From contig NZ_JBFDUZ010000002.1 in NCBI RefSeq assembly GCF_040719145.1, forward strand, positions 434,001-498,000: a stretch of DNA of 64,000 bases, given 5' to 3'. A program made the translations under genes and the position numbers. This document shows, in pieces, positions 26,198 to 35,529 of the stretch (its first letter is position 1; each line of letters opens with the position of its first letter). Below the pieces are notes generated by a model. That model was not told the origin of the DNA, did no database searches, and saw only the letters and a program-made list of their open reading frames with translations. Source of the stretch: Paenibacillus sp. JQZ6Y-1. GTDB taxonomy: Bacteria; Bacillota; Bacilli; Paenibacillales; Paenibacillaceae.

Positions 26198-27466
26198 CTA
26201 ACTCCGACCCACCGCTTCGGCAGCACTGCTGCCCGCTGCATGACCGGTCGTAAAGGCAGCCGTAATATTGTAGCCGCCGGTATACCCATGAATATCTAGT
26301 ACCTCGCCACAGAAATACAAATGCTGCATCAGCTTGGATTCCATCGTCTGCGGGTGAATTTCTTTGAGATTGACACCGCCGCCAGTCACGAATGCTTCCT
26401 TGATCGACAGCGTACCATTAATCGCCACTGGGAATGCCTTGATCAGCCGTGCCAGCTCCAGCCATTGCTGCTTCGGAATATTGTGATATGTTACATCCTC
26501 AGCGATTTGCGCCTTTTGCAACAACAGTGGAATCATACGCTCGGGCAGATAGCCCTTGAGTACATTTTTCACGGCTTTACGGGATTCCTGCTCGGCAAGT
26601 TGAAGCGTTTCGCGATAAATGTCGTCCGCGCTTTTGTCCGGCATGAGATCAATCGTCAGCTGCACGGAAGTAACAGGGAACTTTTTGAGCGCCTTGACTA
26701 CATACTGACTACAACGCAGCGCCGCCGGACCGGAAATGCCGAAGTGTGTGAACAGCATATCGCCGTCGTGCATGATCAGCTTTTTGCCTTTCGGATTCCA
26801 GACGGTTAACTGTACATCACGCAGGGACAAGCCTTGCAGTTCCTTGCTCTGGATAAACGATTCTGGCGATGTCAGCGGCACTTCGGTTGGATACAGCTCG
26901 GTAATGGTATGACCAGCCTTTTCCGCCCAAGGATATCCGTCACCCTCGGAGCCGGTTTGCGGAACGGATTTGCCGCCGACTGCGATAATAACTGCCTGAC
27001 TGCGAATCACTTCACCAGCACGCAGCTTCACACCGCAAGCTGTCCCTTCATCGTACAGCACTTCCGCCACTGGGCTATTCACCCGAATGTCTACGCCCTG
27101 CGCGCGTACTCGGTTCACCAGCGCATCCACGACTGATTTGGCTTTGTCGGTAACAGGGAACATCCGTCCATTGTCTTCTTCTTTTAGCGCGATACCCATA
27201 TCCTCGAAAAATGCCATAATATCGCGGTTGCTGAAGTTCGCCAGCGCACTATGCAGAAAGCGTCCGTTACCCGGAATATATTTAATTAATTCATCGACTT
27301 CTTTGGCATTAGTGACATTGCAGCGTCCGCCGCCGGAGATGCCCAGCTTGCGACCCAATTTGTTGCCTTTATCAATCAGCAGCACGCGCGCGCCATGTTC
27401 ACTCGCTGCTACACTCGCCATTAGACCCGCCGAGCCACCGCCGATTACAATAATATCGTATTTCAA
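26198..27466 (-). CDS. HI0933/BaiN-family FAD-dependent flavoprotein
   Basis: 422 residues. It starts with the dinucleotide-binding [18 protein letters not shown] and carries the family hallmark [16 protein letters not shown]. The C-terminus has [20 protein letters not shown] and the FAD-closing [19 protein letters not shown]. These proteins (YhiN, YtfP, BaiN) are cytoplasmic flavin oxidoreductases of mostly unknown substrate; BaiN reduces bile-acid intermediates. The start codon is TTG with AAAGGA upstream; no ATG lies nearby in frame. No partner genes are adjacent. Confidence 0.88.
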   Translation of the reverse strand: MKYDIIVIGGGSAGLMASVAASEHGARVLLIDKGNKLGRKLGISGGGRCNVTNAKEVDELIKYIPGNGRFLHSALANFSNRDIMAFFEDMGIALKEEDNGRMFPVTDKAKSVVDALVNRVRAQGVDIRVNSPVAEVLYDEGTACGVKLRAGEVIRSQAVIIAVGGKSVPQTGSEGDGYPWAEKAGHTITELYPTEVPLTSPESFIQSKELQGLSLRDVQLTVWNPKGKKLIMHDGDMLFTHFGISGPAALRCSQYVVKALKKFPVTSVQLTIDLMPDKSADDIYRETLQLAEQESRKAVKNVLKGYLPERMIPLLLQKAQIAEDVTYHNIPKQQWLELARLIKAFPVAINGTLSIKEAFVTGGGVNLKEIHPQTMESKLMQHLYFCGEVLDIHGYTGGYNITAAFTTGHAAGSSAAEAVGRS

Positions 27467-27777
27467 AATGAATCGTTCCTTTTATATTAATTAATAAATA
27501 CATGTTCACTACGAATAGTATACCATGAATCCCAATGAATCAGTGTTCAGCTTGCCAACCACGCGCCAAAGAGACATATTACAACGAGTTGAGGATAGAG
27601 ACGATCGCAATGTGTTTATAATGGGCAGAAACGCGGGTATTGTATAGGTGATTTGAAAATGCTGGAACAACAAACCATATATTGTAATGCCATCATGGCT
27701 GTGCTTTAATCGAAGTACGACAGAGACAGAGGGAGGGGCGCATCATTATTATTGCGGTCAAGGAAATCCTGCTGCAA

Positions 27778-29487
27778 ATGCTTGCTGTAGGCGCTTCCGT
27801 TTTCGTATTCTCCGCGGTGGTGGAACGTAGTGGTGACGATTCCCTGCATCCCGGACGGTTGGTATGGCGTGGATACGCTCCAGTGCTTGTCATTTCCTTT
27901 GCGCTCAGTATTGTGGTCGGCTGGCTTCTAGCTGCTTATAGCGCGATTGATAGTCGGATTCCGCTCAGTGTAGTGTCGTTCATTGTAGGTGTGCTGTACA
28001 TAGGTGCATGGCGCGGCTTATGGTTACTGCTGCTTAGTATATTTATGTACATATTGTTTAGTGATAACGTTAACATCAAGGATGGTATTATACAGACTGG
28101 CATATTGCTATATCCAGTAGCAGGGCTATGTTATCCAGTATTTCATCGCTCTTCGATCCGTCGTAAGCGGTTGATTGTGATGGCGCTGATTCTGCTGAGT
28201 ACGTTGCTTACCCTCATCGTCATTGCTTTACATGTATCGTTATTCCAGCTTGGTACGGGGGTATGGCTGCTCATTCTATTTATCGTTGTGGCGGCAATCG
28301 TAGCTGGGGATTATTGCACAACCGCCATTGAACAAATTATTGAGAAAAAGCAGCTGAGTCGGCAGATGCTGGATCTATCGAATCGCGTCATTACCGAAGC
28401 GGAAAAGCTGCGCCAAATTATGAATGTGGCACCGATGATGGTGACATCGATTGATGCAGAAGGCAGAGTGACAGCGATCAATGAAGCGGCATTTACGCTT
28501 CTGGCAAGCACGCTAACTGGTCTGAAGCGCGACCGTATGAATGAGGTGTCTTTTTTCGATCTGGAGAATGGCGACATTCGCGAAGGGTTAAAAAGCACAA
28601 TCCGACTGATTCGGCGCGTACAGCAGAGTCGAGTCAACGAGAGTGAGATTTTTCGTTTGGAATACGGTGTGTTCTACGTTAACGTAGCGCCGCTATTTCG
28701 CAACCCAGAAGAGGAATTGAGTGGATTCGTGATTGTGGGGCAGGATGTGACCGAGATGGAGCAGCTGCGCAATGAACTGAGCCATGTCGAACAGCTGAGT
28801 CTGGTCGGCAAAATGGCAGCCAGCATTACGCATGAGATTCGTAATCCGATGGCTGTTGTGCGCGGCTTCCTGCAATTGATGCACGAGAAAAGCCCATCCT
28901 CGCTGGATCATTATTATATGATCGTCATGGACGAGCTGGATCGTGCCAATAGCATCATCAATGACTTTCTCTCGCTTGCTCAGAACCGCATTGTGGAAAA
29001 GGAGCCGTCCAGTTTGCATGCCATTATTGAGGAATTGCTGCCGCTGCTGTGGGCGGATGCCAATCTGCGCGGACAGACGATTACCTTTGTGCCGGGACGT
29101 GATATTCCGCTGCTAGAGCTGAACTCCAAGGAGATCAAACAGCTGATTCTGAATCTGGCGCGCAACGGTATGGAAGCGATGGAGGATAAGGGCGAGCTGA
29201 CGATTGAAACCGAGATGACAAGCGCCGAGGTCATTATGCACATCCGCGATACGGGACCGGGTATACCGCCGGATAAGATGGACAAGCTATTTGAGCCTTT
29301 TTATACAACCAAGACTAAGGGGACAGGATTGGGCTTATCGCTTTGCCTTAGTATTGTGGAACGGCATAACGGACGAATTACCGTCGATTCGTCGGAAGGA
29401 AATGGTACCACCTTTTCTGTCATTTTCATGAGAAAACCTGAGGAATTGACGGCGGCAGAGTCGGTCGGCGCACCGAGCTTGCCGTAA
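27778..29487 (+). CDS. KinB-like membrane sensor histidine kinase with PAS domain
   Basis: 569 residues from ATG 27778. Order: five to six transmembrane helices of the 5TM-5TMR_LYT type (to about 180), a coiled connector, a PAS domain (about 210-325), the HisKA dimerisation helix with phospho-acceptor ITHEIRNP, and a HATPase_c domain with the N-box NLARNGMEA, DTGPGIPP and GTGLGLSL. This is the architecture of phosphorelay kinases such as KinB. A strong GGGAGGGG lies about 40 bases upstream, with only ATC/ATT codons in frame after it (27742-27751). The family N-terminus also begins further up (AVKEILLQML), so the true start may be an ATT. No response regulator is adjacent. Confidence 0.88.
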   Translation: MLAVGASVFVFSAVVERSGDDSLHPGRLVWRGYAPVLVISFALSIVVGWLLAAYSAIDSRIPLSVVSFIVGVLYIGAWRGLWLLLLSIFMYILFSDNVNIKDGIIQTGILLYPVAGLCYPVFHRSSIRRKRLIVMALILLSTLLTLIVIALHVSLFQLGTGVWLLILFIVVAAIVAGDYCTTAIEQIIEKKQLSRQMLDLSNRVITEAEKLRQIMNVAPMMVTSIDAEGRVTAINEAAFTLLASTLTGLKRDRMNEVSFFDLENGDIREGLKSTIRLIRRVQQSRVNESEIFRLEYGVFYVNVAPLFRNPEEELSGFVIVGQDVTEMEQLRNELSHVEQLSLVGKMAASITHEIRNPMAVVRGFLQLMHEKSPSSLDHYYMIVMDELDRANSIINDFLSLAQNRIVEKEPSSLHAIIEELLPLLWADANLRGQTITFVPGRDIPLLELNSKEIKQLILNLARNGMEAMEDKGELTIETEMTSAEVIMHIRDTGPGIPPDKMDKLFEPFYTTKTKGTGLGLSLCLSIVERHNGRITVDSSEGNGTTFSVIFMRKPEELTAAESVGAPSLP

Positions 29488-29640
29488 CAGGGGCGTGCGG
29501 CTTGGATCGCAATGCAGGCAGCAGAATATGAAACAAAATAAACCTGTATTTTCCATGAAATCTACAGGGATACGGTGGTATTCTGATACAACCTGTGTAT
29601 AATAGAGGTAATGCTTATGAAAAGTAAGGAGTGAACCAAT

Positions 29641-30075
29641 ATGTCAATGTCATTTGATCAATATATGAGAGATATGGTACAGCCTATGCGTGACGAGCTG
29701 ACCAGTATCGGTATCCAAGAACTGCGCACACCAGAAGAAGTGCAAGAGCAACTGGACAATGCACAAGGTACAACACTGGTTGTTGTAAACTCCGTTTGCG
29801 GTTGCGCAGCCGGTCAATGCCGTCCTGGCGTAGCTCATGCTCTGCAAAGCGATGTAAAACCAGATCACCTGTTCACTGTATTCGCAGGTCAAGACAAAGA
29901 AGCGACTGCCAAAGCGCGTGAATACTTCGCGCCATACCAACCGTCTTCTCCATCGATCGCTCTGCTCAAAGATGGCGAGCTCGTACATTTTATCGAGCGT
30001 CACCAGATTGAGAACCATTCCGCTGAAGATATCGCGATTGCGCTGAATGACGCATTCGAGAAATATTGCCTGTAA
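29641..30075 (+). CDS. Bacilliredoxin (BrxA/BrxB, YphP/YqiW family)
   Basis: 144 residues, full length. The active site is VVNSVCGCAAGQCRPG with the CGC pair Cys53/Cys55 and a further Cys60, diagnostic of the family. Bacilliredoxins remove bacillithiol from S-bacillithiolated proteins in the cytoplasm after oxidative stress. I cannot tell BrxA from BrxB. AAGGAG precedes the ATG. A TATAAT at 29598-29603 probably forms the promoter -10; it overlaps a TGTGTATAA 9-mer. A terminator follows, so it is a single-gene unit. Confidence 0.92.
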   Translation: MSMSFDQYMRDMVQPMRDELTSIGIQELRTPEEVQEQLDNAQGTTLVVVNSVCGCAAGQCRPGVAHALQSDVKPDHLFTVFAGQDKEATAKAREYFAPYQPSSPSIALLKDGELVHFIERHQIENHSAEDIAIALNDAFEKYCL

Positions 30076-30089
30076 TTTGATACAAAATC

Positions 30090-30140
30090 CACATCCTGCC
30101 GCTGTCACTTTCATGTGACGGTTGCAGGATGTGCTTGTTT
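30090..30140 (+). terminator. Intrinsic terminator of the bacilliredoxin gene
   Basis: CACATCCTGC pairs with GCAGGATGTG, with an inner GTCAC / GTGAC helix, then CTTGTTT. Confidence 0.8.
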
Positions 30141-30260
30141 ATGGGTATATATAAAGAGAGCCACTCCTGCGTTGGCGATGTTCAGACGCAGGATCAAGCA
30201 AATACGCAGATCGACCGATGTTCGATGTAGCGTATTTCAGACCAGTCGAAGGAGTGAATG

Positions 30261-31073
30261 ATGAGTATGAGTCTTCAACAGGATATTATTAACGATTTGA
30301 AAGTACAACCGACGATTGATCCGGCAAGCGAAATCCGCAAACGGGTGGATTTTCTGAAAGGCTATATTGAGAAATCCGGTTCTCAAGGTCTGCTGATCGC
30401 CATTAGCGGCGGGATCGATAGTGCAGTAGCAACGGGTCTGTGCAAACAGGCAACCGATGAGCTGACCGAATCGACCGGACGCGAATACAAAACCGTTGGC
30501 GTGTTCCAACCATACGATACCCAATCGGATATTGAGGACAGCTACGCGGTTGCACAGGCATTTGACCTGAAGTACAAAGTCGAAACCAATGTGCACAAAG
30601 CAGTGGATGCCATCGAGCAAACCGTTAATAGCGTGATGCCACAGCTGGAACAAGATCCGCTTAGCCCACAAGCGAAAGGGAACGTCAAAGCGAGAACTCG
30701 CATGGTTGTTCAATATGCTATCGCCAACTCGCTTAACCTGCTCGTTGTCGGTACAGACCACGCATCCGAAGCGATCACTGGTTTCTTTACCAAATATGGT
30801 GACGGCGCAGTCGATATTACGCCGCTCAGCTCGCTCAACAAACGTCAAGTGCGCGAACTGGCTTCGCACCTGAGTATCCCGCAATCCATTCTCGACAAAG
30901 CGCCAAGTGCTGGTCTTTGGGAAAACCAAACCGACGAAAACGAACTCGGCATAACCTACGCCGACAACTCTGATTATTTGGAAGGCAAATCCATCGCACC
31001 AGAAGCGGCAGAACGTTTGGAAACGTACTACAAACGCACTGCCCACAAACGCGATCCGATTCCGGGTATTTAA
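30261..31073 (+). CDS. nadE: NH3-dependent NAD+ synthetase
   Basis: 270 residues, the size of bacterial NadE. The PP-loop ATP pyrophosphatase motif is LLIAISGGIDSAVA. NVKARTRMVVQYAIANSLN and VVGTDHASEAITGFFTKYGDGAVDI carry the NaAD-binding and metal-binding residues, and the C-terminus ends KRDPIPGI as usual. It converts nicotinic acid adenine dinucleotide to NAD+ with ammonia and ATP. Three ATGs are clustered; the second is chosen (MSMSLQQD) for spacing from GAAGGAG and similarity to relatives. Followed by a strong terminator. Confidence 0.95.
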   Translation: MSMSLQQDIINDLKVQPTIDPASEIRKRVDFLKGYIEKSGSQGLLIAISGGIDSAVATGLCKQATDELTESTGREYKTVGVFQPYDTQSDIEDSYAVAQAFDLKYKVETNVHKAVDAIEQTVNSVMPQLEQDPLSPQAKGNVKARTRMVVQYAIANSLNLLVVGTDHASEAITGFFTKYGDGAVDITPLSSLNKRQVRELASHLSIPQSILDKAPSAGLWENQTDENELGITYADNSDYLEGKSIAPEAAERLETYYKRTAHKRDPIPGI

Positions 31074-31109
31074 GGTAAGAGAAGGATCAAGCAGCATTCC
31101 CATATGCGT

Positions 31110-31152
31110 AAAAAAGCGACTTCTATCCAATTGTGGATTGAGTCGCTTTTTT
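31110..31152 (+). terminator. Intrinsic terminator of nadE
   Basis: A 12-bp stem, AAAAAAGCGACT / AGTCGCTTTTTT, with a 19-nt loop. Confidence 0.9.
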
Positions 31153-31267
31153 GTAGTGTAAAAAGAAAGAGAGCATGCAACCTTCATTGATGATTACCTG
31201 CAAGCAGAAGATTTTACCCATGTCATTTGATACAATAAAGAAATCGAAATGGCAGGAGGTCACTCAA

Positions 31268-31666
31268 TTGATTCACGGAATAGGACATGATGTACTGGAG
31301 ATCGCTAGAGTTGTCGCCTTGCTAGAGGGCAAACAAAAACAACGTTTCCTCCAGCGCATTCTGACGCCCGCCGAACAGACACTGGCTGAACAACGCGGAC
31401 CCCGACTAACCGAATTTACCGCCGGTCGCTTTGCCGCCAAAGAAGCCATCACCAAAGCCTTCGGCTGCGGCATCGGCAAAATCATAAGCTTTACCGACAT
31501 CGAAATCCTGCCCAACGCATCCGGCAAACCACAGGTCACCCTGTCCCCCGAAGCGTGGCAGCGACTAGACCTACAACAAGACCATAATACCTACCATATC
31601 CACCTAAGCATCACCCACCAACCCACCCTAGCATCCGCATTCGCTATCGTGGAACGATCCACCTAG
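31268..31666 (+). CDS. acpS: Holo-[acyl-carrier-protein] synthase
   Basis: 132 residues. The start is a TTG, 9 bases after GGAGG; an in-frame ATG at 31175 would add 31 unrelated residues. The Mg-CoA site residues are Asp8 (GIGHDVLEI) and Glu59 (GRFAAKEAITKAFG), followed by LPNASGKPQV and HLSITH. It transfers 4'-phosphopantetheine from CoA to acyl carrier proteins, activating fatty acid synthesis. In Bacillus the gene also sits near cell-wall genes; here it lies alone between nadE and mutY. No terminator is apparent directly after it. Confidence 0.93.
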   Translation: MIHGIGHDVLEIARVVALLEGKQKQRFLQRILTPAEQTLAEQRGPRLTEFTAGRFAAKEAITKAFGCGIGKIISFTDIEILPNASGKPQVTLSPEAWQRLDLQQDHNTYHIHLSITHQPTLASAFAIVERST

Positions 31667-31857
31667 ATGCTCAGTGAGAATGGAAACGAAACAGATGAGA
31701 ACTACGACTCCAAATACAGACACAAATTCATCTGTTACAATGAATAGATGCCTAAAAACAACAAATCAAGCACGAATCCCCTATTGCTTCGCACAAAAAG
31801 AATGTTGCACGTTGCACTAAGCGTAGGGAAGGGAATTGGAGAAAAGGACGACTTCTA

Positions 31858-32071
31858 GTGTTTGCGATTTTCAAACACGGGGTTCAATCAAGAATGATTT
31901 TTGCGAAAGCAAAATATCTTACCTCTTTGGAGCTGAGGGAATCTTCATGTACTCCCATTCCAAAGATTCCCGCGGCTCCACCGGAGTTCCGTTCTCCAAT
32001 CCCTTCCCGGAGCGCCTGGTTGCACCAAAGCCAACGTTCAAAATAAGGGCGTTCGATGGGAACCCACGCCC
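31858..32071 (+). other. Hairpin-rich non-coding block upstream of mutY
   Basis: The 420-base gap before mutY contains a series of stems: GTGTTTG / CAAACAC (31858-31878), TTTTGC-GAAA-GCAAAA with a GNRA tetraloop (31899-31914), GGGAATCTT / AAGATTCCC (31937-31971) and GGGCGT / ACGCCC (32047-32071). It is open in a mutY-frame extension and on the minus strand, but neither looks like protein. It could be an mRNA leader or a dispersed intergenic repeat. Confidence 0.45.
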
Positions 32072-32087
32072 CAAAAGGAGATTGATG

Positions 32088-33485
32088 ATGTCCAACATAA
32101 CAGAACAACACGAAGCCAAACGTTATTTCAGCCGCGAATTGCTGGCATGGTATGACGAGCATAAACGAGACCTGCCGTGGCGACGCAGCCGCAATCCATA
32201 CCATATCTGGATTTCCGAGATCATGCTGCAGCAGACCCGTGTCGCTGCCGTGATTCCTTATTTCCAGCGCTTTATCGAACGCTTTCCAACCGTTGAATCG
32301 CTTGCCGAAGCTCCAGAGGAAGACGTACTAAAATGCTGGGAGGGACTCGGCTATTACTCGCGCGCGCGCAATATTCAAGCAGCAGCGAAGCAGGTGGTCG
32401 AGCGTCATGGTGGCATCGTACCAAATACACCGGAAGAGATTTCCGCATTAAAAGGGATCGGTCCCTATACCGCAGGCGCTGTACTCAGCATCGCCTACAA
32501 TGTACCGGAGCCAGCAGTAGACGGCAACGTGATGCGTGTATTGTCGCGTTATTTTTGCCTGAGCGATGATATTGCCAAAGCCTCTACCCGCGTCAAAATA
32601 GAAAAGCTTGCGCGCGAATTGATCCCGACCGGACGTGCTTCCGATTTTAACCAAGCACTGATGGAGCTTGGCGCCATGGTTTGTACACCCAAATCGCCGC
32701 ATTGTCTGACCTGCGCAGTCATGAAGCACTGTGAGGGACGACTCAACGGTATGGAAGAGCAATTGCCGATCAAAACGAAAGCCAAACCGCCGCGTCCAGA
32801 GCATCGCCTCATGGCAGTAGTCGAAGGACGTGGTGAGCATGCAGGGAAAGTATTGATCCGTCAGCGTCCAGCAACAGGTCTGTTAGCACGAATGTGGGAG
32901 TTGCCGCATGTACTGGCTTCCGACGCTAAAAAAGCCGGTTCTGGCTCGGATCTGACGCAGCCCGCTGCGATGGAACGGCTGAATCATGTGCTCAAAAACG
33001 AAGGCATCGACGTTCGTCCAGACCAGGAATGGATGAGTGCCGAGCATACATTTAGCCATATTCAGTGGTATATGCGTGTGTTCCACTGCACCGAAGCTGG
33101 GCAAATCGATGTACCGATTGATGGCAAGGACTGGCACGGCATCGGCGTGATTTCTGGCGATCAGGCGGCATCTGACGCTACTTCACACGCATCCGAGCAA
33201 GTAGAACAGAGCACAATGGACATCCGTTTGTCAGGTTCAACGCCAGAAGTGCGCAGCGCAATTCGTCAGCAACTGGCATCCAGCACAACTGCGGATACAT
33301 TGGAGCCGTTAGAGCAGGCAAAGGTTGCTGAACAGCCTGCCCACTACGAAGTTGTACCGAGTACGCTTTTAGGCGAAGCCTTTGCGTATGATTATCGCTG
33401 GATCGGACCCGACGATATGGAAAAGTATGCTTTTCCGAATCTGTTCCTCAAAATTTTGCAGCAGCACTTTGGCATTCAAACATAG
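32088..33485 (+). CDS. mutY: A/G-specific adenine glycosylase
   Basis: 465 residues. The HhH-GPD core has catalytic Glu44 (SEIMLQQTRV), the helix-hairpin-helix LKGIGPYTAGAV and Asp145 (PAVDGNVMR). The [4Fe-4S] ligands Cys199, Cys206, Cys209 and Cys215 show the C-x6-C-x2-C-x5-C pattern. The C-terminal MutT-like domain, which reads 8-oxoG, is interrupted by a Ser/Thr/Glu-rich insert of about 80 residues. The enzyme removes A mispaired with 8-oxoG. AAAGGAG stands 7 bases before the second of two ATGs, which is used; the frame is open upstream to 31836 without homology. Confidence 0.93.
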   Translation: MSNITEQHEAKRYFSRELLAWYDEHKRDLPWRRSRNPYHIWISEIMLQQTRVAAVIPYFQRFIERFPTVESLAEAPEEDVLKCWEGLGYYSRARNIQAAAKQVVERHGGIVPNTPEEISALKGIGPYTAGAVLSIAYNVPEPAVDGNVMRVLSRYFCLSDDIAKASTRVKIEKLARELIPTGRASDFNQALMELGAMVCTPKSPHCLTCAVMKHCEGRLNGMEEQLPIKTKAKPPRPEHRLMAVVEGRGEHAGKVLIRQRPATGLLARMWELPHVLASDAKKAGSGSDLTQPAAMERLNHVLKNEGIDVRPDQEWMSAEHTFSHIQWYMRVFHCTEAGQIDVPIDGKDWHGIGVISGDQAASDATSHASEQVEQSTMDIRLSGSTPEVRSAIRQQLASSTTADTLEPLEQAKVAEQPAHYEVVPSTLLGEAFAYDYRWIGPDDMEKYAFPNLFLKILQQHFGIQT

Positions 33486-33603
33486 CACGAAAGCATAATC
33501 CAAGCAGCGAATCATCCAGTGACTAAGCGCTGAAGCATCGAAGTCCATACGTATCCAAGTAGGTAAAGACTGAAGCTGAATTCAATCACGCGGAGGGATC
33601 AAC

Positions 33604-34779
33604 ATGTCCAGAACGATCGCTATGGTCAAAGGCACCATATGGGCGCCAGAGTGGAGCACGTACACTGACCGTCGTACCGGTTTGAAGGTACACCAGCTGA
33701 CCGATTATCGCGGTCATAGTCGTCTGCCGTATTTTACCGAACAGCCATTGTATGACAATGGCAAACGACTGTTGTTTATTTCCGACCGGGATAATAGTGC
33801 CAATCTATTCTCCATGCAATTGGAAACTGGTGAAATGACGCAGCTGACCACATATGCGAATAACGACGATCTGGATGTGGCGCTCACACCGGATGAGCAG
33901 TATGCGCTTGTATCGGACAAACAGGTGATTCGGGCGCTGCATTTGACCCATTTTCGGGAACGGATCAAGTATCGCTGCCCAGAAGGTTATGTGCTAGGCA
34001 ATATCACCTGCACCGCAGACAGTCGTACACTGCTCACCTGCATTACGGAGGATCTATCACAGCGCATCGATACCGATCTGGGCAACGGGTATGTCGGGCA
34101 TCGCGAATGGATGGATGCGCAGCCGAATAGCATCATCATTGCGGTCGATCTGAAAAGCGGTCAATCGCGCGAGGTGTTCCATACCCGCCATTTTGTGACG
34201 CATATCAACGCATCGCCGACGCTGCCGTGGCTATTGACCTTTTGCCATGAAGGACCATGGCATCTGGTGGATCATCGGATATGGGGATTGGACCTGCGAA
34301 ATGGTGAGGTCTGGTCTATCCGTCAACGCCGCGAAGACGGAGAAGCAGTCGGTCATGAATGCTTTTTGCCAGATGGTGAGCAGATTGGGTATCATGGGAT
34401 TTCGACGGATGGAACCTGCTTTTTTGGGCGGATACGCTATGATAATACTAGGCTGGAGGAGCAGGAGATTCCCTTTTCCACTTGGCATTTGTATCAGAAT
34501 GAAGCATTGGCGGTAGCGGATGGACAGGGCGCAGTGGATACGCTACATCTATGGCAGCGTGATACAAACGGAAGCTATGATGGTGCTTACGAGGTATGCG
34601 AGCTGCGATGCAGCTTTCATTCGCAAAAGCTGCACGCTCATCCTCGTCTAAGTGAGGATGGACGGCGATTGTTCTTTAACAGTGACCGCCACGGATACGG
34701 CAATCTATATATGGTAGAGTTGCCTGAGGAGCTAGGGCAGCTGCCGCGCTTTAAACGTTCTGAGCATGATGGCGTTTGA
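33604..34779 (+). CDS. Oligogalacturonate lyase (PL22 family, beta-propeller)
   Basis: 391 residues of a seven-bladed beta-propeller without signal peptide. Characteristic segments are LLTFCHEGPWHLVDHRIW, AVGHECFLPDG and SQKLHAHPRLSEDG. The QxxHxH arrangement in the last, with the His of GHECF, matches the Mn-binding residues described for PL22 lyases. Such enzymes split short oligogalacturonides from pectin in the cytoplasm, the step after extracellular pectinases. No other pectin gene is adjacent. GCGGAGGG precedes the ATG. It shares a bidirectional terminator with sodA. Confidence 0.85.
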   Translation: MSRTIAMVKGTIWAPEWSTYTDRRTGLKVHQLTDYRGHSRLPYFTEQPLYDNGKRLLFISDRDNSANLFSMQLETGEMTQLTTYANNDDLDVALTPDEQYALVSDKQVIRALHLTHFRERIKYRCPEGYVLGNITCTADSRTLLTCITEDLSQRIDTDLGNGYVGHREWMDAQPNSIIIAVDLKSGQSREVFHTRHFVTHINASPTLPWLLTFCHEGPWHLVDHRIWGLDLRNGEVWSIRQRREDGEAVGHECFLPDGEQIGYHGISTDGTCFFGRIRYDNTRLEEQEIPFSTWHLYQNEALAVADGQGAVDTLHLWQRDTNGSYDGAYEVCELRCSFHSQKLHAHPRLSEDGRRLFFNSDRHGYGNLYMVELPEELGQLPRFKRSEHDGV

Positions 34780-34847
34780 ATATAATGTAAATACAATAAG
34801 TAGGAAGATTATGAGGATGCTTCCATATAATGCTGTCATTGCATCCA

Positions 34848-34890
34848 TACAAAAAGACGACCTGCATGATACAGGTCGTCTTTTTTGTAT
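34848..34890. terminator. Bidirectional intrinsic terminator
   Basis: A long stem, ATACAAAAAGACGACCTG with CAGGTCGTCTTTTTTGTAT, has T-runs on both strands. It lies between the convergent lyase and sodA genes. Confidence 0.92.
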
Positions 34891-34917
34891 GCGCTGTGCG
34901 CTGATACGATGCTGGAA

Positions 34918-35529
34918 TTACTTCGCAGCAGTGTAACGTGCATTTACAGCATCCCAGTTTACTACATTCCAGAAAGCGCTGATGTAGTCAGGGCGTTTGT
35001 TTTGATATTTCAGGTAGTAAGCATGCTCCCATACGTCCAGACCCAGCAGTGGAGTCAGACCTTCAAATACAGGGCTGTCTTGGTTAGGTGTGCTAGTGAT
35101 TGCCAGTTTGCCGTCTTTGCCGACAACCAGCCATGCCCAGCCGCTACCAAAACGAGTTGTAGCTGCTTTTGCGAAATCTTCTTTGAATTTGTCGAAACCA
35201 CCCAGCTCGCTGTCAATAGCAGCTGCCAGTTCGCCTGTTGGTGCGCCACCAGCGTCAGGGCCGATTACTTCCCAGAACAGACTGTGGTTATGGTGACCAC
35301 CGCCGTTGTTGCGAACCGCTGTGCGGATGCTTTCTGGAACGCTGTCCAGATCGGAGATCAGCTCTTCCAGGCTTTTGCCTTGCAGTTCAGGAGCGCTTTC
35401 CAGAGCGGTATTCAAATTGGTTACGTATGTGTTATGGTGACGATCGTGGTGGATCAGCATCGTTTGCTCATCAATATGTGGTTCCAGAGCGTTATTCGGG
35501 TAAGGTAGTGCCGGTAATTCAAATGCCAT
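34918..35529 (-). CDS. sodA: Superoxide dismutase (Mn/Fe family)
   Basis: 203 residues. The metal ligands are His27 (LIHHDRHH), the His of HHNHSLFW, and Asp/His of [31 protein letters not shown] with the downstream GSGWAWL favours the manganese type. It dismutates superoxide in the cytoplasm. ATG 35529 follows AGGAGGT at good spacing; the open frame to 35574 is not used. Single gene. Confidence 0.95.
   Translation of the reverse strand: MAFELPALPYPNNALEPHIDEQTMLIHHDRHHNTYVTNLNTALESAPELQGKSLEELISDLDSVPESIRTAVRNNGGGHHNHSLFWEVIGPDAGGAPTGELAAAIDSELGGFDKFKEDFAKAATTRFGSGWAWLVVGKDGKLAITSTPNQDSPVFEGLTPLLGLDVWEHAYYLKYQNKRPDYISAFWNVVNWDAVNARYTAAK

Noticed and set aside
31836-32087. 84-codon N-terminal extension of MutY
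   Set aside because: No homology, and a strong ribosome site stands directly before ATG 32088.
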